The notes beneath the pieces are model-generated. The model saw only the letters and a program-made list of their open reading frames with translations. It had not been told where the DNA came from and made no database searches. DNA of 8,798 bases from Candidatus Hecatellales archaeon (lineage in GTDB: Archaea > Thermoproteota > Bathyarchaeia > Hecatellales > Hecatellaceae). Positions within the stretch are counted from its first letter, which is position 1; every line of letters begins with the position of its first letter. Below, one piece after another: positions 1 through 6,010 of the stretch. The stretch is from assembly GCA_003662485.1 (NCBI GenBank), contig QMYD01000038.1:1-8798 (forward strand), in the 5' to 3' direction. A program made the translations under genes and the position numbers.

Positions 1-1218
1 AGGATGACGAACCCGGACTGGGTTCCCTACATGAGGGTGGCTGGAGCTATCGTAACCGATGAGGGTGGAACCACCTGCCATGCAGCCATCGTGAGCAGGG
101 AGCTCGGCATACCCTGCATCGTAGGCTCTGGAAACGCTACTCAAATCCTGAAAACTGGTGAAGAATATACGGTGGACGCTAACACGGGGGTAGTCTACCG
201 TGGAATCGTGGAGGAGGCTAAGCCTGCGCCGCCTTCACCGCTGGCAGCCCCAGCAGCCGTGGAGGCTGCACCCATAACGGGAACCAAAATCCTCATGAAC
301 CTTGGGGTTCCAGAGAAGATCGAAGACTACAAGGATCTCCCCTTCGACGGCATAGGCCTCATGCGTATCGAGTTCATTATGAGCTCCTACATTGGGAAGC
401 ATCCCCTCTACCTTATTGAGATAGGGCAGCCCCAAGAGTTCGTGGATAAGATGGCTGAAGGCATAGCTATGGTTGCTAGGGCTATCTTCCCGAGGCCGGT
501 GGTGGTAAGGCTCAGCGACTTCAAAACCAGCGAGTATCGGAAGCTTAAGGGAGGCGAAAAATACGAGCCCCACGAGGATAATCCCATGCTAGGCTGGAGG
601 GGTGTATCACGCTATATTAGCCCCCAGTATAGGGAAGCCTTCAGGTTGGAGTGTAAGGCTGTAAGGAAGGTTAGGGAGGAATTCGGGCTTTCAAACGTCT
701 GGGTTATGCTACCCTTCGTCCGAACCACCTGGGAGGTTGAGGAATGCCTGAAAATCCTTGAGGAGGAAGGCTTAAAGCGTGGAAGGGACTTCAAGGTTTG
801 GCTTATGGCTGAGGTGCCAAGCATCATTTTCCTAGCAGACGAGTTTAGCAGGCTCTGCGACGGCTTCAGCATTGGAAGCAACGACCTAACCCAGCTTATC
901 CTTGGAACGGATAGGGACAGCCAGATTCTCCCAGCCATAGACAAGCGATACTTCGATGAGAGGGATCCAGCGGTTAAGAGGGCTATCGCCCACCTAATCA
1001 AGGTGGCGCACAAGCATGGGGTAACCGTAAGCATCTGCGGGCAGGCTCCCTCCGTATATCCAGAGTTCGTAGACTTCCTGATAAGGTGTGGAATAGACTC
1101 CATAAGCGTGAACCCCGACGTGGTGGTTCAAACCAAGAAGATGGTGGCAAGCATCGAGAGAAGGGTTATGCTGGAAAAGCTGCTCAAAGGTGAAGGCGAA
1201 AACACGCTGAAGGCCTAG
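1..1218 (+). CDS. ppsA: Phosphoenolpyruvate synthase, C-terminal part (5' end outside window)
   Basis: PEP synthase converts pyruvate, ATP and water to PEP, AMP and phosphate for gluconeogenesis in the cytoplasm. The reading frame is open to the left edge, so the ATG at position 4 is an internal Met, not the start. Counting residues from that Met: the swivelling phosphohistidine domain covers about 1-70, with the motif TCHAAIVSRELGIP and the phosphorylated His26. An Ala/Pro-rich linker follows (about 71-92), then the PEP/pyruvate-binding TIM barrel (about 93-390) with GLMRIEF (Arg121, Glu123), MAEVPS (Glu270, a metal ligand), SIGSNDLTQL (289-298) and catalytic Cys345 in SICGQAPS. The ending GIDSISVNPDVV is typical of PEP synthase rather than pyruvate phosphate dikinase or PTS enzyme I. 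About half of a usual 750-820 residue protein is present and nothing looks broken. Confidence 0.95.
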   Translation, partial: RMTNPDWVPYMRVAGAIVTDEGGTTCHAAIVSRELGIPCIVGSGNATQILKTGEEYTVDANTGVVYRGIVEEAKPAPPSPLAAPAAVEAAPITGTKILMNLGVPEKIEDYKDLPFDGIGLMRIEFIMSSYIGKHPLYLIEIGQPQEFVDKMAEGIAMVARAIFPRPVVVRLSDFKTSEYRKLKGGEKYEPHEDNPMLGWRGVSRYISPQYREAFRLECKAVRKVREEFGLSNVWVMLPFVRTTWEVEECLKILEEEGLKRGRDFKVWLMAEVPSIIFLADEFSRLCDGFSIGSNDLTQLILGTDRDSQILPAIDKRYFDERDPAVKRAIAHLIKVAHKHGVTVSICGQAPSVYPEFVDFLIRCGIDSISVNPDVVVQTKKMVASIERRVMLEKLLKGEGENTLKA

Positions 1219-1219
1219 G

Positions 1220-1233
1220 CAAACACTTATACC
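1220..1233 (+). promoter_or_regulatory. Candidate archaeal promoter (TATA-like element) for the DUF4443 operon
   Basis: An ACTTATAC element lies at 1225-1232 in the short gap after ppsA, with a purine-rich CAAA just upstream as a possible BRE. Transcription about 26 bases downstream would begin near 1255, giving a leader of roughly 15 bases before the TTG at 1270. No GGAGG precedes that TTG, which fits a nearly leaderless mRNA. Position and sequence are seen; promoter activity is inferred. Confidence 0.45.
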
Positions 1234-1269
1234 CTAAGCCTCCACTTTCTATCCTTTGGATGTTTAAGG

Positions 1270-1899
1270 TTGAAGCTACTTAAGCTTTTAGAGGAGATGG
1301 CGAGGAGGGGGGGAGGACCCCTCCCCGCCTTCGGAGAAATCCACATAATGGAGGTTATCCAGCTTTTAGGGTCTGAAAGCCCAGTAGGCAGGTTTAAGCT
1401 ATCCCAGAAGCTTAGGCTTGGAGAAGGCTCCACCAGAACAATTCTCAAGCATTTAAGGGTTAGGGGGCTGGTGGAGGGAACCAAGCGAGGCTACACGCTC
1501 ACCCAGAAGGGGATGAAAATTTACAGCTTTCTCCGGAGGAGGGTTCTCGGCCCCCTAGAGCTTCCCCAAACCAGCTTAACCTTTGGAAGCTACAACATCG
1601 CCTACCTGGTGAGGAATGCTGCTGAAGCTGTGAGGCTTGGGGTTGAGCAGAGGGATGCAGCTATAAGGGTTGGAGGCCTAGGCGCAGTAACCCTCCTCTT
1701 CAGGAATGGAAGACTCGTCATGCCTGGGGCTGAAGAAAGCCCTAACGAAGATTTGCTGAAAGTTCAAAGCCTACTAGGTGAAGCCTTCGAATTCAGAGAG
1801 GGAGACGTAGTTTTGGTTGGGATTGGAGAAAGCAGACGCTCAGCAGAGCTTGGAGCGAAAGCAGCCCTCCTAGAAACCTTGAGGAGGCTTAAGGGTTGA
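1270..1899 (+). CDS. DUF4443-type protein with N-terminal winged helix-turn-helix; probable transcription regulator
   Basis: A 209-residue protein. The N-terminal part (about 24-92) reads as a winged helix: a helix at GEIHIMEVIQLL, the segment GRFKLSQKLRLGEGSTRTIL with the recognition helix at about 52-64, then a basic wing GTKRGYTLTQKG. The C-terminal part (about 100-207) contains an AAIRVGGLGAVTLLFRNGRL strand region and GDVVLVGIGESRRSAELGAKAAL, which I recognise as the archaeal DUF4443 domain; its ligand is unknown to me. No membrane segment or signal peptide is visible. The TTG at 1270 is the first usable start; the alternative is the ATG at 1297 (Met10). The stop overlaps the start of the KaiC-like gene by four bases (TTGA), so the two are probably co-translated. 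DNA binding is inferred from the fold; the target genes are unknown. Confidence 0.8.
   Translation: MKLLKLLEEMARRGGGPLPAFGEIHIMEVIQLLGSESPVGRFKLSQKLRLGEGSTRTILKHLRVRGLVEGTKRGYTLTQKGMKIYSFLRRRVLGPLELPQTSLTFGSYNIAYLVRNAAEAVRLGVEQRDAAIRVGGLGAVTLLFRNGRLVMPGAEESPNEDLLKVQSLLGEAFEFREGDVVLVGIGESRRSAELGAKAALLETLRRLKG
1883..1887 (+). promoter_or_regulatory. Shine-Dalgarno site for the KaiC-like gene
   Basis: GGAGG inside the last codons of the DUF4443 gene, 8 bases before the TTG at 1896. It selects this TTG over the in-frame GTG at 1905. Confidence 0.7.
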
Positions 1900-2726
1900 G
1901 TGAGGTGGAGAGGCTTTCCACAGGAATCCCAGACTTCGACAGGCTTCTAGCTGGAGGAATTCCAAGAGGCTTCCTCGTAGCCGTAACCGGGGAGCCTGGA
2001 ACGGGTAAAACCATCTTCTGCATCCACTTCATCGACCAAGGCATTAAGGATGAGGACGTATGCATCTACGTGACCACGGAGGAGTCGAGGCAGTCGATTA
2101 TTAGGCAGGCCGCCCAGTTCGGCATGGACTTCCAAGCCGCCCTTAAAAGGAAGAAGCTAATCATCATCGACGCCCTCATGGGGCTTGAAGACCAGTGGTC
2201 TCTGAAAAGCCTAGAAGTTGAAGAACTCCTCGACAAGGTTATCGAGGCGAAGAAGGCTTTGGGCTATGGGAGAGCACGCCTCGTCATCGACAGCCTTTCA
2301 GCCTTCTGGCTTGATAAGCCTGCCATGGCCCGCCGCTACTCATACTTCGTCAAGAAGGTTTTGAGTAAGTGGGATTTCACCATTCTCGCAGTCTCCCAGT
2401 ACGCTATTACGACTTCGGATGCCTTCGGCTTCGGCGTTGAGCACATAGCTGATGGAATTATAAGGTTTAGGAGGTATGTGCGAAACGGGGTTCTTAGACG
2501 CTACGTTATCGTGGAGAAGATGAGGCAGACACCCCACAGCCTAACCATGCATGAGATTACGGCTTTAGATGGTAAGGGGCTCATCCTCCTTAGGGAGGCT
2601 GGAGAGCGGAAGGAGGATGTAGCCCTCCCAAGAAGCGTGGTGGAAAGACTTGTTAGGGCTAAGGCTGAAAGGGAGAAAATCCTCCCCGGCGAGGAAATCC
2701 CAAAGGAGGAGGGCTTCAACAGCTAA
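1896..2726 (+). CDS. Single-domain KaiC-like (RecA-superfamily) ATPase
   Basis: A 276-residue protein with one KaiC/RadA-like ATPase domain (about 4-235). It opens with the family signature LSTGIPDFDRLLAGGIPRG, then Walker A GEPGTGKT (32-39), the catalytic glutamates in YVTTEES (Glu62/Glu63) and Walker B LVIDS ending at Asp132. SQYA and the FRRYVRNGVLRRYVIVEKMRQTPH strand pair match the usual C-terminal part of the domain. The last 40 residues are charged and probably form a helical tail. Circadian KaiC has two such domains; archaeal single-domain homologues are common, form oligomers, and some are thought to have regulatory or autokinase roles. No partner or substrate can be read from the sequence. 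The gene starts at TTG inside the DUF4443 stop, suggesting the two proteins act together. The domain call is very secure; the function is open. Confidence 0.93.
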   Translation: MSEVERLSTGIPDFDRLLAGGIPRGFLVAVTGEPGTGKTIFCIHFIDQGIKDEDVCIYVTTEESRQSIIRQAAQFGMDFQAALKRKKLIIIDALMGLEDQWSLKSLEVEELLDKVIEAKKALGYGRARLVIDSLSAFWLDKPAMARRYSYFVKKVLSKWDFTILAVSQYAITTSDAFGFGVEHIADGIIRFRRYVRNGVLRRYVIVEKMRQTPHSLTMHEITALDGKGLILLREAGERKEDVALPRSVVERLVRAKAEREKILPGEEIPKEEGFNS

Positions 2727-2730
2727 ATAG
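2721..2730 (+). promoter_or_regulatory. Weak candidate TATA element before the primase-like gene
   Basis: CTAAATA at 2723-2729 overlaps the KaiC-like stop codon. Its centre is about 33 bases before the ATG at 2760, which would give a very short leader. The ATG has no GGAGG before it, consistent with a leaderless start. The element is weak, and read-through from upstream is equally possible. Confidence 0.3.
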
Positions 2731-2759
2731 ACCAGTAGGCCTTCTAATATTGAAGCCTC

Positions 2760-3665
2760 ATGGAAGCCTACCAGCTAATCCTACAACACTACTCGGATGT
2801 TAGGGTTCAGAGGGAGATAGCCGAATATTCGGCTGGAAGGTGGATAGCCCTCCACTGCGAGCAAACAGATGAAAAGGGTAGAAAAATCCTAGTGCGTTAC
2901 TGGCGTGGGCGTAGGCCGCTCAGCCTGGAAGAGCCAGCCGACCTCCCAAGGCTGCTTGAAGCCTACCGGAGGCTTAAGCCCCGCAGCATTCACGCCACCG
3001 CCAACCTATACGGGAAACTCGAAAGCGTGGAGGATGTAGCCTTCATAGGTAACATAGCCGCCTGCACCCCAACCTGGGATGTGGATAACAGGCTGGAGGA
3101 CTGGGAGGCAACAAGGGAAGCCTCCAAGCAAATCGTCCAATTCCTCTCTGAGAACGGCGTCTCCGAATCCGTCTACGTCAAGTTTAGCGGTAGGGGAGCC
3201 CACGTTCAGGTTCACCCCTACGCTTTTTCAGCCAGGCTTAGAAGCAAGATTAACCCGCTGGACTTAGCCTACGCCCTCGTTGAATACGTTCGAGGCAAGC
3301 TTCAGCCCAGATTCGTCGAGATAGCGTTAAAGTTTAAGGCTGAAGGCTTAAGGGTTGACAATGAAATGGACTTCCAAAGGCTTTTCGTCTGCCCCCTATC
3401 CGTGCACAGGGAGCTAGACACCGTGGCCGTATGCCTTAACCCGGAGGAGCTAGACGACTTCACACCTGAGGAGGCAAGGCTTGGCAGGGTTACCCACCAC
3501 TGGGAGGGCTGGCGGAACTATAGGGAAGGCGAAGCAGATGAGCTGGCTGTTAAAGCCTACAGCCTGGTGGGCGGCTACCCTGGAACTTATGGTAGGCCTA
3601 GGAGGCGGAAGCATCCACCCCTTGAAAAGCAGATTTGGAGGTTCGTTGGGAGGAGGGAGCCGTGA
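2760..3665 (+). CDS. Archaeo-eukaryotic primase (PriS-type small subunit) fold protein, divergent
   Basis: A 301-residue protein with the three sequence motifs of the AEP catalytic core. Motif I is TWDVDN with Asp107 and Asp109; motif II is SGRGAHV with Ser143 and His148; motif III lies in the VDNEMDFQRL segment (Asp200 or Asp204), followed by CPLSVHRELDTVAV, which matches the LPxSLHGKTGL-type block of PriS. AEP enzymes make RNA/DNA primers or fill gaps using two metal ions bound by these aspartates. The protein is shorter than typical archaeal PriS, and its few cysteines do not form the zinc knuckle usually inserted in PriS. It could be the replicative primase subunit of a divergent lineage or a second, repair-type AEP. 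No PriL gene is in the window. ATG start; the stop overlaps gatC by four bases (GTGA), so it is translated together with the amidotransferase genes. Confidence 0.82.
   Translation: MEAYQLILQHYSDVRVQREIAEYSAGRWIALHCEQTDEKGRKILVRYWRGRRPLSLEEPADLPRLLEAYRRLKPRSIHATANLYGKLESVEDVAFIGNIAACTPTWDVDNRLEDWEATREASKQIVQFLSENGVSESVYVKFSGRGAHVQVHPYAFSARLRSKINPLDLAYALVEYVRGKLQPRFVEIALKFKAEGLRVDNEMDFQRLFVCPLSVHRELDTVAVCLNPEELDDFTPEEARLGRVTHHWEGWRNYREGEADELAVKAYSLVGGYPGTYGRPRRRKHPPLEKQIWRFVGRREP
3649..3653 (+). promoter_or_regulatory. Shine-Dalgarno site that fixes the gatC start
   Basis: GGAGG, 8 bases before the GTG at 3662. It favours that GTG over the in-frame TTG at 3635, which would add nine residues not expected in GatC. 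Confidence 0.75.
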
Positions 3666-3958
3666 AGGGGGAGAAGCATATTTCCCGTGAGGAGGTTGAA
3701 CACGTAGCTTGGCTGGCTAGGATAGAGCTCAGCGAGGAGGAGAAGGAGCTCTACACCCAGCAGTTTAACCAAATCCTAGCCTACTTCAGCAAGCTTGCAG
3801 AGCTTGAAACAGAGGATGTACCCCCAGAACTCCATGTAGTAAACCTCGTCAATGTTTGCAGGGAGGATAAGGCTGGAAAACCCCTAAGTGTGGAGGAAGC
3901 CTTAAAAAACGCTCCAAAAAGGCGGGGCGAATACTTTGAAGCTCCAAGAATCCTCTAA
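3662..3958 (+). CDS. gatC: Asp-tRNA(Asn)/Glu-tRNA(Gln) amidotransferase subunit C
   Basis: A 98-residue small subunit that wraps around the GatA-GatB interface and stabilises the amidotransferase. Family blocks are complete: EEVEHVAWLARIELSEEE near the N-terminus (about 10-27), a helix QFNQILAYFSKLAEL, DVPPELHVVNLVNVCRED (52-69) and the C-terminal NAPKRRGEYFEAPRIL (83-98). I chose the GTG at 3662 because it has a well-placed GGAGG, overlaps the preceding stop as GTGA and gives the normal family length. gatA follows after 12 bases. The two are plainly one transcriptional unit, probably continuing from the primase-like gene. Confidence 0.95.
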   Translation: MKGEKHISREEVEHVAWLARIELSEEEKELYTQQFNQILAYFSKLAELETEDVPPELHVVNLVNVCREDKAGKPLSVEEALKNAPKRRGEYFEAPRIL

Positions 3959-3963
3959 GGAGG
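3959..3963 (+). promoter_or_regulatory. Shine-Dalgarno site for gatA
   Basis: GGAGG immediately after the gatC stop, 7 bases before the TTG at 3971. It supports TTG as the gatA start. Confidence 0.7.
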
Positions 3964-3970
3964 AATAGGC

Positions 3971-5431
3971 TTGAATAGGCTGTATGAGCTTCCAGCTTGG
4001 AGGGCTGCGGAGCAGATTAGATGTGGAGAGCTTTCAGCCGAAGAATACGTGGCCCACCTCCTCGACCGCATAGGAGAAGTTGAGCCTAGAGTTAGAGCCT
4101 TCATCACCCTTTTGGATAGGGAAAACCTGCTGGGTCAAGCCCGCCTCATAGACAAGCGGGTTAAGGCTGGGGAAAAACTTGGAAGGCTTGCAGGAATCCC
4201 CATAGCCGTAAAGGACAACATTTGCACGCTTGGAGTTAGAACAACCTGCGCCTCAAGGATGCTTGAAAACTATGTTCCACCCTACGACGCCACGGTGGTG
4301 GAGAGGCTTAAAGCCGAAGACGCCATCCTGCTGGGGAAAACCAACATGGACGAGTTTGCCATGGGAACCAGTACGGAAACCAGCTATTTCGGTCCAACCC
4401 GGAACCCCTGGAATCTTGAAAGGGTTCCAGGGGGATCCTCCGGGGGGAGTGCTGCAGCCGTAGCCTCGGGAATGACACCCCTAGCCCTCGGAAGCGACAC
4501 AGGAGGCTCCATTAGGTGTCCGGCTAGCTTCTGCGGGGTAGTAGGGTTGAAGCCCACCTATGGGCTGGTGAGCAGGTATGGGCTTGTAGCCTACGCCAAC
4601 AGTCTTGAGCAAATCGGCCCCATAACCTTCAATGTTCGAGACTGCAGCCTCCTCCTCTCCATCATAGCTGGCAGAGACCCGAAGGATGCCACTACCATTA
4701 ACGCTGAGGAGAGTTATGAGGCCTCAGGGGGGAGTCTGAAAGGCTTCAGAATAGGACTGGTAAGGGAGCTTTTAGGCGAGGGAACCCATCCAGCTGTCCT
4801 AGAGGCCGTTCACAGGTTTGCTGGGAAGCTTGAGGAGGCTGGAGCTGAGCTAGGTGAGGTTTCCCTACCCATCCTGGAATACGCCCTCCCAGCCTACTAC
4901 ATTATAGCCATGTCGGAGGCTAGTTCAAACCTCGCCCGCTACGACGGGATACGATACGGGTTTAGGGCTGAGGGGGAAGGCTTAGACTGGAGTAGAGAGT
5001 TCTCACTTACAAGAAGCCTCGGCTTCGGCGAGGAGGTTAAGCGGAGGATAATCCTTGGAACCTACGCCCTCTCAGCTGGATACTTTGACAGGTTCTTCCT
5101 TAAAGCCGTTAAGGCTGCAACGCTGATTAGGAGAAGCCTCCTAGAAGCCTTTAAAAACTATACTCTACTTCTCGCTCCAACCATGCCTATTCCACCCTTC
5201 AAGCTTGGGGAGAAGATTAGAGACCCCTTAGCCCTCTACCTCTGCGATGTGGACACGGTTCCCGTGAACCTGGCTGGGGTTCCAGCCATCTCCCTCCCAG
5301 CAGGCTTCCATGAGGGGCTACCCCTTGGGGCCCAGCTTATAGGGCCACCCCTAGGCGAGCAAACCCTCCTAAAGGCTGCAGCCTCCTACGAGGAGGTTTC
5401 CCCGGAAAGCTTTAGGAGACCTCCCATCTAA
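3971..5431 (+). CDS. gatA: Asp-tRNA(Asn)/Glu-tRNA(Gln) amidotransferase subunit A
   Basis: A 486-residue glutaminase subunit of the amidase-signature family. It hydrolyses glutamine and passes ammonia through a tunnel to GatB. The Ser-cisSer-Lys triad is complete: Lys81 in AVKDN, Ser156 in the Gly/Ser-rich GGSSGGS loop and nucleophile Ser180 in DTGGSIRCPA. The spacing is the same as in Staphylococcus aureus GatA (Lys79, Ser154, Ser178). Other GatA blocks include LLGKTNMDEFAMGTSTE, VGLKPTYGLVSRYGL and, near the end, VPVNLAGVPAISLPAG and GAQLIGP. Length is normal and no lesion is visible. The TTG start has a good GGAGG. The companion gatB is not adjacent but 575 bases downstream, beyond an opposite-strand gene. 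Confidence 0.97.
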   Translation: MNRLYELPAWRAAEQIRCGELSAEEYVAHLLDRIGEVEPRVRAFITLLDRENLLGQARLIDKRVKAGEKLGRLAGIPIAVKDNICTLGVRTTCASRMLENYVPPYDATVVERLKAEDAILLGKTNMDEFAMGTSTETSYFGPTRNPWNLERVPGGSSGGSAAAVASGMTPLALGSDTGGSIRCPASFCGVVGLKPTYGLVSRYGLVAYANSLEQIGPITFNVRDCSLLLSIIAGRDPKDATTINAEESYEASGGSLKGFRIGLVRELLGEGTHPAVLEAVHRFAGKLEEAGAELGEVSLPILEYALPAYYIIAMSEASSNLARYDGIRYGFRAEGEGLDWSREFSLTRSLGFGEEVKRRIILGTYALSAGYFDRFFLKAVKAATLIRRSLLEAFKNYTLLLAPTMPIPPFKLGEKIRDPLALYLCDVDTVPVNLAGVPAISLPAGFHEGLPLGAQLIGPPLGEQTLLKAAASYEEVSPESFRRPPI

Positions 5432-5438
5432 ACCTCTT

Positions 5439-5460
5439 GTTTCAAGCCTGAACCTGAAAC
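5439..5460 (+). repeat. Inverted repeat just after gatA
   Basis: GTTTCA (5439-5444) and TGAAAC (5455-5460) form a perfect 6-base stem with a 10-base loop, starting eight bases after the gatA stop. There is no following T-run, so a classical terminator is not supported. It may be an mRNA 3' hairpin or chance. Confidence 0.3.
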
Positions 5461-5537
5461 GTAATGAATGGAGAAACTTCCTCCTCATAGCCGCCATAGA
5501 CTACACCTTCCTGAAGAATAAGCCTGAGCTAGGCTAA
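5448..5537 (+). other. Coding-like open frame without a start codon; possible gene relic
   Basis: Between gatA and the opposite-strand gene, one + frame stays open to a TAA at 5535-5537 and reads protein-like sequence such as NEWRNFLLIAAIDYTF followed by LKNKPELG. Its codons resemble those of the neighbouring genes (CTC, ATA, GCC, AAG, CTA). The frame continues back into gatA but has no ATG, GTG or TTG start before an in-frame stop at 5370. It may be the tail of a decayed gene or chance. I do not recognise the peptide. Confidence 0.2.
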
Positions 5538-5920
5538 GGTGAAACTAGGCTTCTAACCTTTGATAGGTACTCCCTAACCCTTTCAGCCTCCCTCCTAACC
5601 ACGTCCATTCCCGTCAGGCCTTCGCTGAAAACGATTTCTTGGAGGGCTTGCTGGAGGGGTTCGTAGCCCCTATCCGCTGTTAAGCCTTCAAGCATTCTAA
5701 GCCTTTCCACACTACTATCAGGGCATGCTTCAAGCTTCCAGTATATGAGAGCGTCCGCAGCCTGGTTTAGGGCAGCTAGAAGCTTAGCTGCAACCTCAAC
5801 GGAAAGGTAATCGTCATCCATGTTGGAAGCCCTCTCCAAGGCTTCCTCAGCCTCGGAGAGGAAGTCTTCAGCCAGCCTCAGGAGAGCTTCAACCTTCACC
5901 ATCTTAGAGGCCAATAGCAT
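5534..5920 (-). CDS. Small all-helical protein of unknown function
   Basis: A 128-residue acidic protein on the strand opposite to the gat genes. It reads as four to five amphipathic helices, for example LLRLAEDFLSEAEEALERA, VAAKLLAALNQAADALIYW, EPLQQALQEIVF and VVRREAERVREYLSKV, with no signal peptide or membrane span. The helix pattern recalls HEPN or PaREP1-type archaeal bundles, but there are no histidines at all, so the HEPN RNase motif (Arg-x4-6-His) is absent. That resemblance is weak inference. Codon use matches the surrounding genes and no + strand gene covers the same bases, so it is not a shadow frame. The ATG at 5920 fits a leaderless transcript from the TATA-like element at 5944-5952; the next Met codon is at 5902. 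Confidence 0.7.
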   Translation of the reverse strand: MLLASKMVKVEALLRLAEDFLSEAEEALERASNMDDDYLSVEVAAKLLAALNQAADALIYWKLEACPDSSVERLRMLEGLTADRGYEPLQQALQEIVFSEGLTGMDVVRREAERVREYLSKVRSLVSP

Positions 5921-5943
5921 CCAAGAAGGGAGAAGGGCTAAGG

Positions 5944-5952
5944 CTATTTTAG
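5944..5952 (-). promoter_or_regulatory. Candidate TATA element for the 5534-5920 gene, possibly shared with gatB
   Basis: On the - strand this reads CTAAAATAG, centred about 28 bases before the ATG at 5920, the distance expected for a leaderless archaeal gene. Read on the + strand (CTATTTTAG) it would place a transcript start near 5972-5975, about 33 bases before gatB. The two genes diverge from this spot, so one or both may use it. Inferred from position and sequence only. Confidence 0.4.
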
Positions 5953-5984
5953 GCTTGCCTTCGCAACCCTTAACAGGAAAGGCT

Positions 5985-6010
5985 GGAGGAGAAATATGGT
6001 GGAGATGTGA
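5985..6010 (+). promoter_or_regulatory. Four-codon leader frame with strong Shine-Dalgarno overlapping the gatB start
   Basis: GGAGG at 5985-5989 lies 6 bases before an ATG (5996-5998) that begins the frame Met-Val-Glu-Met-stop, ending in TGA at 6008-6010. That stop overlaps the gatB GTG at 6007-6009. The GTG itself lies 17 bases from the GGAGG, too far for ordinary use, so a ribosome may terminate on the leader and restart at gatB. The frames are seen; reinitiation is inference. Confidence 0.4.

Noticed and set aside
612..1103. 163-codon antisense frame inside ppsA
   Set aside because: Shadow of the strongly conserved PEP synthase frame, with composition unlike the local genes and no start signals.
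4..1218. ATG at position 4 as a complete start of the PEP synthase gene
   Set aside because: The frame is open to the left edge, and the protein would lack the ATP-grasp domain and begin in the middle of the phosphohistidine domain, so the Met is internal.
3635..3664. TTG at 3635 as an earlier gatC start
   Set aside because: It has no good ribosome site, adds nine residues outside the GatC family pattern and lies deep in the primase-like gene; GTG 3662 has GGAGG at 8 bases.
5432..6006. tRNA, C/D-box RNA or riboswitch in the gatA-gatB gap
   Set aside because: I found no cloverleaf arms, no TGATGA/CTGA box pair and no extended conserved fold; most of the gap is explained by the opposite-strand gene.
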